A DNA stretch of 64,000 nt. Source: Rhizocola hellebori. Its GTDB lineage: Bacteria; Actinomycetota; Actinomycetes; Mycobacteriales; Micromonosporaceae. The notes beneath the pieces were generated by a model. The model was given only the letters and a program-made list of their open reading frames with translations, made no database searches and was not told the DNA's origin. This document shows positions 19,837 to 29,319 of the stretch, one piece after another. The stretch lies in the NCBI RefSeq assembly GCF_016862955.1, contig NZ_BONY01000046.1:1-64000 (forward strand), written 5' to 3'. A program made the translations under genes and the position numbers. Each line of letters begins with the position of its first letter. The stretch's first letter is position 1.

Positions 19837-19865
19837 TCAGTCAGCACGCTGAGCCGTGCAGCAGC

Positions 19866-20405
19866 CTAGTAGGCGCCGGTTGGACAATTCGGAACGATGT
19901 AGCCGTCTCGCCACTTACCTATGAGATCCCCAGCGATGTTCTCCAGCCCGCAGCCGTTGCCGGAGCCAGCGCCTTCGATAGGTTTGAACAGGTAGCTGAA
20001 TGCTCCGTGACCGGCCTCGTGCACACGGAGATACTTGATCGGCTGACCGTTGTTGAACTCGTTCACCACGACATCTGACGACGCGGCCGGGCCGCCGTAG
20101 TCGTCACCGCTGTTCGGTATGGCGAACCACACGGACGAGCCCCAGAGCTGGTACTCGACGTAGATCGATATACCGTCGTTCGTCCAGTCGTGGACGTTGA
20201 CATAGAAGTAGCCAAAGGTTGCCGCGGTCTGCAGGGTTTGCGGTGAGTAGTAGTCGTGTGGATAGCACACCTGAACCCGTCCGAGCGAGCCGGCCGAAAT
20301 CCAGCTGTCGTGGCAGTCGACGACCGCATGTGCGGGCGTGGCGACCAGGCCGGTGCTGAGTGCCGCCACCGCGCTCACCACGAGCGCCATGAAGCGTTTC
20401 TTCAC
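19866..20405 (-). CDS. Small secreted protein of unknown function
   Basis: 179 aa. GTG 20405 is preceded by GAGGAG with good spacing and starts a Sec signal peptide (KKRFMALVVSAVAALSTGL, cleavage after ATPAHA). The mature protein is rich in Tyr, Trp, Gly and Ser, has four Cys, and has no membrane segment. A HEAGHGAFSY stretch formally fits HExxH but sits in a beta-rich context without other metalloprotease features. No family was recognised. It is divergent from the SARP-type regulator 138 bp away, mirroring the pair at 12.0-12.6 kb. Confidence 0.72.
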   Translation of the reverse strand: MKKRFMALVVSAVAALSTGLVATPAHAVVDCHDSWISAGSLGRVQVCYPHDYYSPQTLQTAATFGYFYVNVHDWTNDGISIYVEYQLWGSSVWFAIPNSGDDYGGPAASSDVVVNEFNNGQPIKYLRVHEAGHGAFSYLFKPIEGAGSGNGCGLENIAGDLIGKWRDGYIVPNCPTGAY

Positions 20406-20543
20406 GTTGGAATCTCCTCTCGTTTCTTGCCCCGTAAATCTCAGCGTCCGGCATCGCTCTATACAGCACCTCATACGGGCTGCCGCCGACGAGCCGCGCA
20501 GCTACAGTGACATAAGGCGATGCATCGAAGTGGGGGGTTGGCG

Positions 20544-23500
20544 GTGCGGGTGGTGGTACTTGGCCGCGTGGGCATGGCAAAGGGTGCTTACCGACCCGAG
20601 ATCGGCCGGGCGCAGACCCGTGCCATCCTGGCGTTGCTCGCCATCAATGTCGGCGAGCCCGTCAGCGCCGCAGGGCTCACGCGAGCATTGTGGGGCGGCA
20701 CAGAACCGTCGACCGCGCGGGCGCAGATACACAACGCGATCTCTGCTCTGCGCCGTGTTTGCGCTGACATCGGGGCGAAGGACGTCATTGTCAGTGGACG
20801 TTACGGCTACCAGCTGTTGTTGCCGGCCGAGGACGTCGACCTGGGCCAGTTCCGCTGGTCGGTTCGTCAGGCCAAAGAGTTGAAGGCTCACGACGCGGTC
20901 ACGGCGGCGAGAGTTCTGCGTGAGGGGTTGCAGCTGTGGCATGGAGAGCCCCTGGCCGACGCGGCGGCCGCGTTTGTGGACGCCGCCCGCCTACGGTTGG
21001 CGGAGGAGCGCCTGGTCGCCATCGAAGAACTGGCCGATCTTGAGCTGTCGCTGGACAATCCGGCTGCGGTGACGAGTGAGCTGATGTCTGTCGTGGCAGC
21101 ACATCCCTTTCGCGAGGGTGCCCGGCGGCGGCTCATGCTGGCGTTGCACAGATCCGGTCGGCATGCCGAGGCCCTGCAGAGTTATCGAACGTACCGCGAT
21201 CTGCTTGCCGATCAGGAGGGACTCGATCCCGGGGCCGAGATCAGCGAGTTGGAGATCGAAATCATTCGTGGCATCCGCGGGCGGCCACTTGACGGTTCGG
21301 CAACGGCCGCGGAAATCAGCGAACTACCGGCCGTCGGCGGCCAGAAGTGGGTCGCTCCGGCACAGGTGCCCGGCGGGGTCGGTGTGTTTGTGGGCCGTCA
21401 GGGCTATCTCGACCAGCTGGACATCGTCGCTGCGGCCACAGCGCACCAGGCGGGTCGTGTCATTTTGGTATCGGGTACAGCCGGTATCGGCAAGACGACG
21501 TTGGCGACCGTCTGGGCCCATCGGATGGCCGATCAGTTCCCCGACGGCCAGCTGTTCATCGATCTGCACGGCTTCGCCCCGGGTAGTCCGATGCCGGCGA
21601 CTGTGGCGTTGGCGCGGTTCTTGCGTGCGCTGGGACAGCCGCCCGATGCGATACCGACAGACCTCGATGGGGCCACCGCGATGTTCCGCAGCCTGCTCGC
21701 CGACCGTCGTGTCCTCATCGTCCTGGACAACGCCAGCGAAGCCGAGCAGGTGCGTCCGTTGCTGCCCGGCAGCGGTGGCTGCCTTGTGGTGGTGACGAGC
21801 CGCGACAACCTGACCGGGCTGTCCACCAGCGATGGTCTAAGCCGCGTCGTGCTCGACGTGCTCACGAGCAAGGAATCGAATGACCTGTTCGTGGCATTGC
21901 TCGGTCGGGACAGGGTCGATTCCCAGGCGACGGCGATGCTGGCGCTCTCGGACGCTTGTGGACAGGTGCCGCTCGCGATCCGTATGGTCGCGGCAAATCT
22001 GGCCGACGCCCCAGGACGAAGCGCTGCTGATTATCTAGCCGACCTGACGGCAGGGGAAAAACTGGACCTGATGCAGCTCGTCGGCGACGGCCACGCTTCG
22101 GTGCGGGCCGCGTTCGACCTGTCCTACCGGACGTTGCCCGCGCGGATTCGGCGGCTTTTCCGGATGCTCAGTGTGGTGCCGGGCGGAAACTTCAGCGCCG
22201 CCCTTGCGGTGGCGATCGCCGGTACCGCAGATGAGCAAGTCATACCTGACCTGTCCATGCTGGTGCGCAAAAGTTTGCTTTACGAGGTAACCCCCCGTCG
22301 ATATGCCTTCTACGATCTCGTGCGGCTATATGCCAAAGCACTGTCCGAAAAGGACAGTGCGCTGATCGAGGCCGCCGATCGGATGTACCGACACTATCTA
22401 GACGAGCTCGAGGGCGCCGCACAGCTGCTGTATCCACAAATGCTGCGGCTAAGCGAGCTCGGCGATCAGGCTCCGCCGGAACCGACGTTTGTCGATGGGC
22501 CGGCGGCCCTGGCATGGCTCGACACCGAGCTTCCCAATCTCACCGCAGCCACCCTCCACGCCGCGGCCGAGGGTCCCCGGCCGATGGCATGGTTAATCTC
22601 CGATGCCATGCGCGGATATTTCTGGTCCAATCGTCAACTCACGGAGTGGCTCGCGATCGCCGACGCAGGGCTGCGCGCAGCGGCCCGCGAAAGCGACGCG
22701 GCGGGCATGGCCGCCAACCACATCGGCCTCGGCAGCGCCTACCGTTGCATGGGCAGATACGGCGACAGTGTCGAGCAGTTCGAAAGCGCACTCATCGCCA
22801 GCCGCGGCATCCCATGGCCGCAGGCGGAGGCGACCGCACTGTCGCACCTCGCGGTGAGCTACGCCGAGGTGGGGCACACCCTGCTTGCCAGGGACAGGCT
22901 TACGGATGCCCTCGCCGTCAACCGGCAGCTGGACCGGCCGGCCAGCGAGGCCGTCGTGCTGGGAAACCTTGGCAGCCTCCGGGTCAGAACCGGAGAGCTG
23001 GGCCAAAGTCTTCGCGACTTCAACGGTGCATTGACGTTGTACCGCGAAATCCGCTCGTCGGGCGGAGAAGCAATTGTCATGACCAACCTAGGGCTTGTGC
23101 ATTTCTATCTCGGCCGATTCGGCCTCGCCTCGCAACACCTCACGGCCGGCCTCACCCTGCACCGCCAGATCGGCGATCGCTACGGACAGGCCCTGGCTCT
23201 GTGCAACCTGGCCTATCTCCGCAGCGAGCAAGGCAGACACCACGATGCTTTGGAGCACGCCAGCGAGGCAATGACCATCGTCCAGGCGACGGGCGATCGG
23301 CAGACCGAGGCATATGCGCTCATCACCATGGGACACATCCGGCTCGCACTCAACGCGCCGCACCATGCGTCGCAGTACTACACCCAGGGGATGCGGCTGT
23401 CGCAAGCGACCGGTCAACGGCTACCGGAGCTCGAGGCGCGGATCGGAGTCGCACAAGCGAATCTCCGGCAGGATGAGATCGACGCGAGCCTCGACCTCGC

Positions 23501-23792
23501 AAACCAGGCGCTACGCGATGCGACCGAGTTCTCCTATGAGCTGCTCGCCGGTCAGACCAAAACCCTGCTGGCGGAGATCCACCTCGCGGCCGCACGCTTC
23601 GACGATGCTCGACGATGGGCGCTCGATGCACTCGCCGTGCATCGCAAGACCGAGCACCGGCCCGGGGAGGCGCGGACCCACCATCTCCTCGGCCAGATCT
23701 ACCGTGCCAACGGTGAGCCGTCCGCCGCCTCGCTGTCGACGGCCCAGGCTCTGTTCGCCGAAATCGGAATCCCGCAGCCGGTCAATGCGTAA
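20544..23792 (+). CDS. SARP/AfsR-like regulator: BTAD, NB-ARC, TPR
   Basis: 1082 aa from GTG 20544. The N-terminal ~90 residues form an OmpR-like winged helix (VRVVVLGRV, LALLAINVGEPVSAAGL, ISALRRV). The bacterial transcriptional activation domain (BTAD) is at ~95-245 (VDLGQFRWSV, LADQEGLDPGAEI). The NB-ARC ATPase has Walker A GTAGIGKTTLA (~312), Walker B VLIVLDNA and a VPLAIR motif. C-terminal TPRs span ~680-1070. AfsR-type proteins activate secondary-metabolite or developmental genes. GTG 20544, behind a G-rich ribosome site, gives the usual SARP N-terminus; ATG 20520 is possible. No biosynthetic cluster adjoins, so the secreted-protein gene next to it is the simplest target. Confidence 0.88.
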   Translation: MRVVVLGRVGMAKGAYRPEIGRAQTRAILALLAINVGEPVSAAGLTRALWGGTEPSTARAQIHNAISALRRVCADIGAKDVIVSGRYGYQLLLPAEDVDLGQFRWSVRQAKELKAHDAVTAARVLREGLQLWHGEPLADAAAAFVDAARLRLAEERLVAIEELADLELSLDNPAAVTSELMSVVAAHPFREGARRRLMLALHRSGRHAEALQSYRTYRDLLADQEGLDPGAEISELEIEIIRGIRGRPLDGSATAAEISELPAVGGQKWVAPAQVPGGVGVFVGRQGYLDQLDIVAAATAHQAGRVILVSGTAGIGKTTLATVWAHRMADQFPDGQLFIDLHGFAPGSPMPATVALARFLRALGQPPDAIPTDLDGATAMFRSLLADRRVLIVLDNASEAEQVRPLLPGSGGCLVVVTSRDNLTGLSTSDGLSRVVLDVLTSKESNDLFVALLGRDRVDSQATAMLALSDACGQVPLAIRMVAANLADAPGRSAADYLADLTAGEKLDLMQLVGDGHASVRAAFDLSYRTLPARIRRLFRMLSVVPGGNFSAALAVAIAGTADEQVIPDLSMLVRKSLLYEVTPRRYAFYDLVRLYAKALSEKDSALIEAADRMYRHYLDELEGAAQLLYPQMLRLSELGDQAPPEPTFVDGPAALAWLDTELPNLTAATLHAAAEGPRPMAWLISDAMRGYFWSNRQLTEWLAIADAGLRAAARESDAAGMAANHIGLGSAYRCMGRYGDSVEQFESALIASRGIPWPQAEATALSHLAVSYAEVGHTLLARDRLTDALAVNRQLDRPASEAVVLGNLGSLRVRTGELGQSLRDFNGALTLYREIRSSGGEAIVMTNLGLVHFYLGRFGLASQHLTAGLTLHRQIGDRYGQALALCNLAYLRSEQGRHHDALEHASEAMTIVQATGDRQTEAYALITMGHIRLALNAPHHASQYYTQGMRLSQATGQRLPELEARIGVAQANLRQDEIDASLDLANQALRDATEFSYELLAGQTKTLLAEIHLAAARFDDARRWALDALAVHRKTEHRPGEARTHHLLGQIYRANGEPSAASLSTAQALFAEIGIPQPVNA

Positions 23793-23803
23793 AACACCCG
23801 GCG

Positions 23804-26446
23804 TTACCGGTGGTGTGGGCGGCGATCCGGGCGGCGGCCCAGGATCAGGTCGGCGACCAGTGCTGTCCAGCCGGTCTGGTGGCTGGCTCCTAGCCCGGCT
23901 CCGTTGTCGCCGTGGAAATATTCCGGGAAGATGATCCGGTCGCGCCAGTCCGGGTGGGTCTGGAACAGTTCAGTGCCGCCGTAGACGGGCCGGCGGCCGT
24001 CCTGGTCGCGCAGGAAGATGTCGATGATCCGCTCGGATACGTCGTCGGCGATGTCGGCGAGATTGTGCCTCGATCCGCTGCCGGTCGGGTATTCGAAGGT
24101 GGCTGACTCGCCCAGATAGGCGCCGAATTCGCGTAGCGCGCCGATCAGAAGGTAGTTGACCGGCATCCAGATCGGGCCGCGCCAGTTGGAGTTGCCGCCG
24201 AAGTCACCGATCGTCGATTCAGCCGGCTCGTAGTCGACACTGAATTCGCGGCCGCCGAGGGTGACCACGAACGGCTCCTGAGCGTGGACCCGCGAGATGC
24301 TGCGCAGGCCGTAAGGGCTGAGGAACTCCGCCTCGTCGAGCATTCGAGACAGGATCGGGGCCAGCTGGGGCTGGGTCACCACCGACAGCAGCAGGCGGAA
24401 TTCGCCGGTGTGGTCTGTCCGGTGCTCGCCCACCACCGTCGCGTAGTCGGGTCTGTGGGTGACGAACCATTTGATTCGCGCTTGGAGCTCGGGCAGCTTG
24501 GCGACTTCGCTTTTGAGCAGGCTCGTGGTGGCGACGAGCGGGATCAGGCCGACCACGGAGAAGACCCGCATCGGCACGGCCGGCTCGTTGCCGACCTGAA
24601 TCGTGTCGCAGTAGAACTCGTCTTTTTCGTTCCAAAGATTGTGCGCTGCGGAGGCGATGTATGCGAAGTGTTCAAAGAACTTTGTCGCGACATCCTCGTA
24701 GGCGTGGTCGCGCGCGGCCAGCCGCATGGCCATCTCGAGCAGGTTGACGGCGTACATCGCCATCCAGCCGGTGCCGTCGGACTGCTCGAGGCGGCCGTCG
24801 ACCGGCAGCCGCGCCGACCTGTCGAAGGGCCCGATGTTGTCCAGGCCAAGGAATCCGCCCTCAAAGACGTTGTTGCCGTTGGTGTCCTTGCGGTTGACCC
24901 ACCAGGTGAAGTTGAGCATCAGCTTGTGCATGATGCGCTTCAGGAATTCCAGGTCCTGGCCGCCGTCGAGGTCGAAGACGCGCAGCGCGGCCCAGGCGTG
25001 CACAGGCGGATTGACGTCGCTGAATGACCATTCATAGGCGGGAATCTGGCCCTCGGGATGCATGTACCAGTCGCGCACCAGCAGCAGCAGTTGCTGTTTG
25101 GCGAAAGCCGGGTCGATCCGCGCGATCGCGACGCAGTGGAAGGCCAGGTCCCAGGCGGCGAACCAGGGATACTCCCAGGGATCGGGCATCGAAATGACGT
25201 CGGCGGAGTGCATGTGCCACCAGGCGGCGTTGCGTCCGTGGAGGCGTTCCGGCGGCGGTGGCGGGCTGGTCCGGTCGCCCCGCATCCACAGCGCGACATC
25301 GTAGTGGTAGTACTGCTTTCCCCACATCAATCCGGCCATCGCGGTGCGAACCACGGCAGCTTCCTCGGCGGTGGTGCCGGCGGGCGTCAGCTCGGCGTAG
25401 AACTCGTCGGCTTCCGCCAGCCGGCCGGCCATCACGCTCGCGAAGCCATCGCCGAGGTCGAGACCTGTGTTGGCGTTGGCTTGGGCCAGGCGCAGCCGGA
25501 TCTGACGGGACTCGCCCGCGGGCACCTCGAAGACGTAATGAAGTGCTGCCTTCGTTCCAGTCATGGCCGGGTTGACGGTATCGGCGCCGTGCACCACATG
25601 ATCATTTATGCCATCTTTGGGGTACGCGGAACGCCCCGCCGAGTCCCAAAGCCGTTCACTGTTGGTCTCGTTGTCACAGAACAGCGCGGTGGGAGCGCCG
25701 TCGCCGACGAGCTCAAGCGTGCCCAGCCACTTATGCTCGGCGATCAGGCGGCCGCCCCGCCCGGAGATCGAAGGCACCGCTTCATGGCCGGGCTTGCCCC
25801 ACGCCCACGTGTTGCGGAACCACAGTGTCGGCAGGACGTGAAGGGTCGCCGCCTCCGGTCCCCGGTTGGCGACGGTGACCGTCATACACATGTCGTAAGG
25901 CGACGCCTTCGCGTAGTCGACGGCGACCGACCAGTACCGGTCGTCGGCGAACACTCCGGTGTCCAGCAGTTCGTACTCCGGCTCGTGCCGGTTGCGGTGG
26001 CGGTTGACCTCGACCAGATCCTGGTAGGGGAAGGCGGCCTGGGGATAGTGGTATCGCCAGCTCATCCGCGAATGCGTGGGGGTCGAATCCTCGTACCACC
26101 AATAATCCTTGGCGTCCTCACCGTGGTTGCCGGAGTTGCCGTCCAGGCCGAACATCCGCTCCTTGAGGATTGGATCTTTGCCGTTCCACAGCGCGAGCGC
26201 GAAACAGAACGTCTGCTTGTCGTCGCAGATGCCCGCCATCCCGTCCTCGTTCCAGCGGTAGGTCCGGGACCGGGCATGATCATGCGGGAAGAACGACCAC
26301 GCCTCGCCGTGCGCGCTGTAATCTTCGCGCACGGTGCCCCAAGCCCGCTCGGACAGGTAGGGCCCCCAGGCCCGCCACGGCAGCTCGCCGGCGTCGGCCT
26401 GGGCAAGACGAATCTTCTCCGCATTCAGATGAGAATCTGTCGACAT
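23804..26446 (-). CDS. MGH1-type (GH63-like) glycoside hydrolase
   Basis: 880 aa from ATG 26446. An N-terminal beta domain (ERAWGTVREDYSAHGEAWSF, THSRMSWRYHYPQAAFPY) precedes an (alpha/alpha)6 barrel with DPWEYPWFAAWDLAFHC, GQIPAYEWSFSDVNPP, ARLPVDGRLEQSDGTGWMA, NWRGPIWMPVNYLL and FPEYFHGDNG. This is the mannosylglycerate hydrolase/GH63 glucosidase family layout; the substrate is probably an alpha-glucoside or glycan, not resolved here. No signal peptide is seen, so cytoplasmic. The frame is open farther upstream (to 26788) but that region has another reading and overlaps the next gene. The stop is 11 bp from that of the convergent SARP gene. Confidence 0.88.
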   Translation of the reverse strand: MSTDSHLNAEKIRLAQADAGELPWRAWGPYLSERAWGTVREDYSAHGEAWSFFPHDHARSRTYRWNEDGMAGICDDKQTFCFALALWNGKDPILKERMFGLDGNSGNHGEDAKDYWWYEDSTPTHSRMSWRYHYPQAAFPYQDLVEVNRHRNRHEPEYELLDTGVFADDRYWSVAVDYAKASPYDMCMTVTVANRGPEAATLHVLPTLWFRNTWAWGKPGHEAVPSISGRGGRLIAEHKWLGTLELVGDGAPTALFCDNETNSERLWDSAGRSAYPKDGINDHVVHGADTVNPAMTGTKAALHYVFEVPAGESRQIRLRLAQANANTGLDLGDGFASVMAGRLAEADEFYAELTPAGTTAEEAAVVRTAMAGLMWGKQYYHYDVALWMRGDRTSPPPPPERLHGRNAAWWHMHSADVISMPDPWEYPWFAAWDLAFHCVAIARIDPAFAKQQLLLLVRDWYMHPEGQIPAYEWSFSDVNPPVHAWAALRVFDLDGGQDLEFLKRIMHKLMLNFTWWVNRKDTNGNNVFEGGFLGLDNIGPFDRSARLPVDGRLEQSDGTGWMAMYAVNLLEMAMRLAARDHAYEDVATKFFEHFAYIASAAHNLWNEKDEFYCDTIQVGNEPAVPMRVFSVVGLIPLVATTSLLKSEVAKLPELQARIKWFVTHRPDYATVVGEHRTDHTGEFRLLLSVVTQPQLAPILSRMLDEAEFLSPYGLRSISRVHAQEPFVVTLGGREFSVDYEPAESTIGDFGGNSNWRGPIWMPVNYLLIGALREFGAYLGESATFEYPTGSGSRHNLADIADDVSERIIDIFLRDQDGRRPVYGGTELFQTHPDWRDRIIFPEYFHGDNGAGLGASHQTGWTALVADLILGRRPDRRPHHR

Positions 26447-26499
26447 CAGTCCATCATCGGCGATAGCGCGCCGAACTCGGATCAAAACCGTCGTTCTCG

Positions 26500-28425
26500 C
26501 TACACCACGATGGTGATGACCACCAGCCCCGCCAGGATCAGACCGGTGATGACGCCCATCCGGATCAGGCGCGCGCGGGTGACCACCGAGGCGGGGGCGG
26601 TGGGCGGAGCGGCCGTAAGCAAGGCACCCGGCTCGCCTCCGGCGAGTTCGGGTTCGGGCGCGGATTCGGGTTCGGGTACGGCCAGGCGACCCGGCCGCCC
26701 GGAAAGGGTGAACCAGCCCCGGAAGGCGAAGGACAATGCCGCGAAGGCGATGAAGATGCCCAGTGCCCGCGCCAGCGTGGGTATCCATTCCGGGCTGCCC
26801 ACCGCCGCCTCACGGTTGAGGATCAGCGCGTGCAGGAACAGGAAGCTGGCCACCGTGTACCCGCCGACCCAACCCCAACGCGACCACCGTGGCGCGGCCG
26901 ATTCCTGCCAGCGCCGCAGCCGGCCGCCATCCATTCCGCGCAGCGGCAACAGTCCAAACACGACAGTCTGCACCCCCAGCACGAACAGGCTGCAGTAGAT
27001 GGCGTCCTCCAGCTTGAGGACCAGATCGGCCTGCGGCAGCGAGGCGCTCGCGTGCACATCGTTGAGACGCCAGAAGGCGAAGCCGGCCAGGGCCAGGGTC
27101 ACCGCGACACCGATCAGGATTCCTGCTGCCTCAACGTTTTCCCGTGGCTTGCGGGCTTGCGGGTCGTTGCGCGGATCGAAGGTGCCGATGAGGCCGTAGG
27201 TGTAGCCGGGAACGAAAGCCGCCAGCCGGGAAACCGCCGCCAGCGCGAAGGCCAGGCCGAGCCCGGCCGGCACGGCGCGGAAAGGCCCGCTCTGCTTCAT
27301 TCGCCACCGCACATACCACTCCTTGGGCAGGGCGTAGGCCAGAGTCACGACGGGCACCGTGACGGCAAGCGCGGCGAGCACCATCGCTGTGCTGCCATTG
27401 AAACCGGCTCGCGGATCCACGAACGTCATCAGCAGCGCGGCCATCACGATGAAGACCAGGAAGCGAGCGGCCTGACCGAGTTGCACCGTCAGGCCCGGCC
27501 GGCGCAGCCGGGCGAACCAGCCACTGATTTCCGCCTCATTGTTCTTTATGGTCTCGTTGACCACCTCGGCCGGGAAACCCACCAGCACCACGACCAGCAG
27601 CATGAGCACCATCAATGTCGCGGCGAGCGCGATCGGATCCCACGGCAGGTCGGAGGGAGCTGGAACCGCGCGCACGAACGGGGCATCGAGCAGATCGGGC
27701 TGCGCCTGCGGCACAGTGCCCGCGGCGCCCACGATCCTGGGCGAGATGCCGTTCCAGACCAGCGCCATGCGCCAGGTCCTGCCCCCGCACGAGATCTTGA
27801 TCTCGTTGAGCCCGTCGGTGAACGGCAACACAGCCTCGTACCGGGAAACGAAGGGCTGCCCCGGATTCACCGCCCAGTCGGCGGATTGCGGCGTGCCCTT
27901 GAAGGTCAGGCTCGGCTGCTCGCACGGATAGGCCATCCCGTCCTGCGCCAGCACCATGCCCACGTGCTTGTCGCCGCGCCCACCGACGAATCCGGCGTGG
28001 AAGTTGCCCTCGGCCAGCTTGCCCGACCAGGTGCCAACGCTGTCGAGCCGGCCTTGCCCGCACCGCACCATCACGCGGTGGTTGACATCGAAGCTGGGCG
28101 GCGAGTCCATGAGCAGAATCAGCCGGGCGGTGAACGAGTTGGTGTTGTAGTAGTTCACCCGATAGTCGAAGCTGTTGCCGAGCTGTACCTGCTGAAAGTC
28201 GGGCCGGTAGAGGAAGCGCGTCCGGTCGATGGTGATTTCGATGTCGGGTGCCGTGCCATCGTCTCGCAACGCGCAGGCCGGAGCGTTGTCCACCACGATG
28301 AACGGATCGGGCGCAGTGCCCCAGACGTCCACCGTGCTTCCCGCCGCCGCGCCCTGGGCAACGCTTCCTTGCGTGCCGAGAACCACACCGAATACCACCG
28401 CTAACAGGACAGCCCGCCTCCACAT
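26500..28425 (-). CDS. FGLLP-motif multi-pass membrane protein with large external domain
   Basis: 641 aa. A signal peptide (RRAVLLAVVFGVVLGTQGSV) is followed by a ~230-residue extracytoplasmic region and about eight membrane segments. Near residue 520 it has FGLLPLRGMDG, the motif naming the actinobacterial FGLLP-motif membrane protein family, whose function is unknown. The motif somewhat resembles the NxxPxxxLDG of site-2 proteases, but no HExxH is present. It ends 53 bp before the start codon of the glycosidase on the same strand, so the two may form one transcript. Confidence 0.8.
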   Translation of the reverse strand: MWRRAVLLAVVFGVVLGTQGSVAQGAAAGSTVDVWGTAPDPFIVVDNAPACALRDDGTAPDIEITIDRTRFLYRPDFQQVQLGNSFDYRVNYYNTNSFTARLILLMDSPPSFDVNHRVMVRCGQGRLDSVGTWSGKLAEGNFHAGFVGGRGDKHVGMVLAQDGMAYPCEQPSLTFKGTPQSADWAVNPGQPFVSRYEAVLPFTDGLNEIKISCGGRTWRMALVWNGISPRIVGAAGTVPQAQPDLLDAPFVRAVPAPSDLPWDPIALAATLMVLMLLVVVLVGFPAEVVNETIKNNEAEISGWFARLRRPGLTVQLGQAARFLVFIVMAALLMTFVDPRAGFNGSTAMVLAALAVTVPVVTLAYALPKEWYVRWRMKQSGPFRAVPAGLGLAFALAAVSRLAAFVPGYTYGLIGTFDPRNDPQARKPRENVEAAGILIGVAVTLALAGFAFWRLNDVHASASLPQADLVLKLEDAIYCSLFVLGVQTVVFGLLPLRGMDGGRLRRWQESAAPRWSRWGWVGGYTVASFLFLHALILNREAAVGSPEWIPTLARALGIFIAFAALSFAFRGWFTLSGRPGRLAVPEPESAPEPELAGGEPGALLTAAPPTAPASVVTRARLIRMGVITGLILAGLVVITIVV

Positions 28426-28577
28426 AGCTTGATGCTAAATACTTCATCGTGAACCTAGTCCTACTCCGTTGAGCCGACAAAGAACGGACGTTCACCTGGT
28501 CACGGAGGCGGTTCGGCTGATGACTGACCGTGCCCTCCTCCTAATAGGACACGAATTTCAGCGAATAAAGTCGGTGG

Positions 28578-29267
28578 GTGCGAAAATTCATCGCGTTGGG
28601 AATCACGTTGGGGGCAGCGGCGTTTCTTCCCGACCTCATGTCCGACGCGGCGGCTCCATATGCGACGCCGCTGGTGAGCTCGGGATTTGCCTGGGGAGTT
28701 GTGGCGCTGTACGCCGGGCACACAGCCAAGACTCCGCGATCGGCCGCAGTTACCGCGAGTGCCGTGCTGATCTTGGCGACGATCGTCTACTACGGGCTCA
28801 TCCTGTTCGTCAGTCAGCGCTGGATGATCAGCGCCGAGAACTCCGAAGACGGCTTACCGTCCTATGCCGGTCTGCACGGGCTGGTGCGAACGTTCGCGCT
28901 CTGGATGATCTGCGGGGCGGCCGGCGGCGCCGTCATCGGGTCGCTCGGCCATGCCATGCGCGTCGGTCAGACGCGGCTCGGATCGGTGGCGGCCGGGCTG
29001 GCCGCGGGTTTGCTTGCCGGCCAAGCCTGCTTCACCCTGGTCTTCGTCAGGTCGATCTGGTCCGGCCCGCTGGATGCTTTCGATCTGTCGAAGCTGGTGC
29101 CGTCCCTGGCACAGATCCTGCTGACGGCTACCGTCATGGCACTTTTGCTCGCGCCGCACTGGCGGGCGATGTCCATCCGCTGGTTCGGTCTCGCCGCGGC
29201 CGCCTCGTTGACCGTGAGCATTCTGATCTGGTACCTGATCACCTGGGCCCGCGCCGCGCTCTACTAA
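28578..29267 (+). CDS. Hypothetical membrane protein (DUF6518-like)
   Basis: 229 aa with six predicted membrane segments, starting FIALGITLGAAAFLPDL and ending SLTVSILIWYLITW. Size and layout resemble the DUF6518 family, but this is a tentative recognition and no catalytic motif is seen. GTG 28578 starts directly at the first membrane helix. It is divergent from the FGLLP gene and 52 bp upstream of the LLM oxidoreductase. A longer open frame on the same strand (28469-29323) is a shadow. Confidence 0.65.
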   Translation: MRKFIALGITLGAAAFLPDLMSDAAAPYATPLVSSGFAWGVVALYAGHTAKTPRSAAVTASAVLILATIVYYGLILFVSQRWMISAENSEDGLPSYAGLHGLVRTFALWMICGAAGGAVIGSLGHAMRVGQTRLGSVAAGLAAGLLAGQACFTLVFVRSIWSGPLDAFDLSKLVPSLAQILLTATVMALLLAPHWRAMSIRWFGLAAAASLTVSILIWYLITWARAALY

Positions 29268-29319
29268 CCCGCGGCCGGGTCTGGCGTGACACATGTGGAT
29301 GGCTCACTAAGCTGTCAGA

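Noticed and set aside
20036-20060. HEAGH in the secreted protein as a metalloprotease site
   Set aside because: It fits HExxH by letter only; no third ligand or zincin context, and the surrounding sequence looks beta-rich.
25058-26998. 646-aa plus-strand frame opposite the glycosidase
   Set aside because: Antisense shadow without domain features.
26500-28425. FGLLP-motif protein as a site-2 protease
   Set aside because: LPLRGMDG resembles the second protease signature, but no HExxH is present in any membrane helix.
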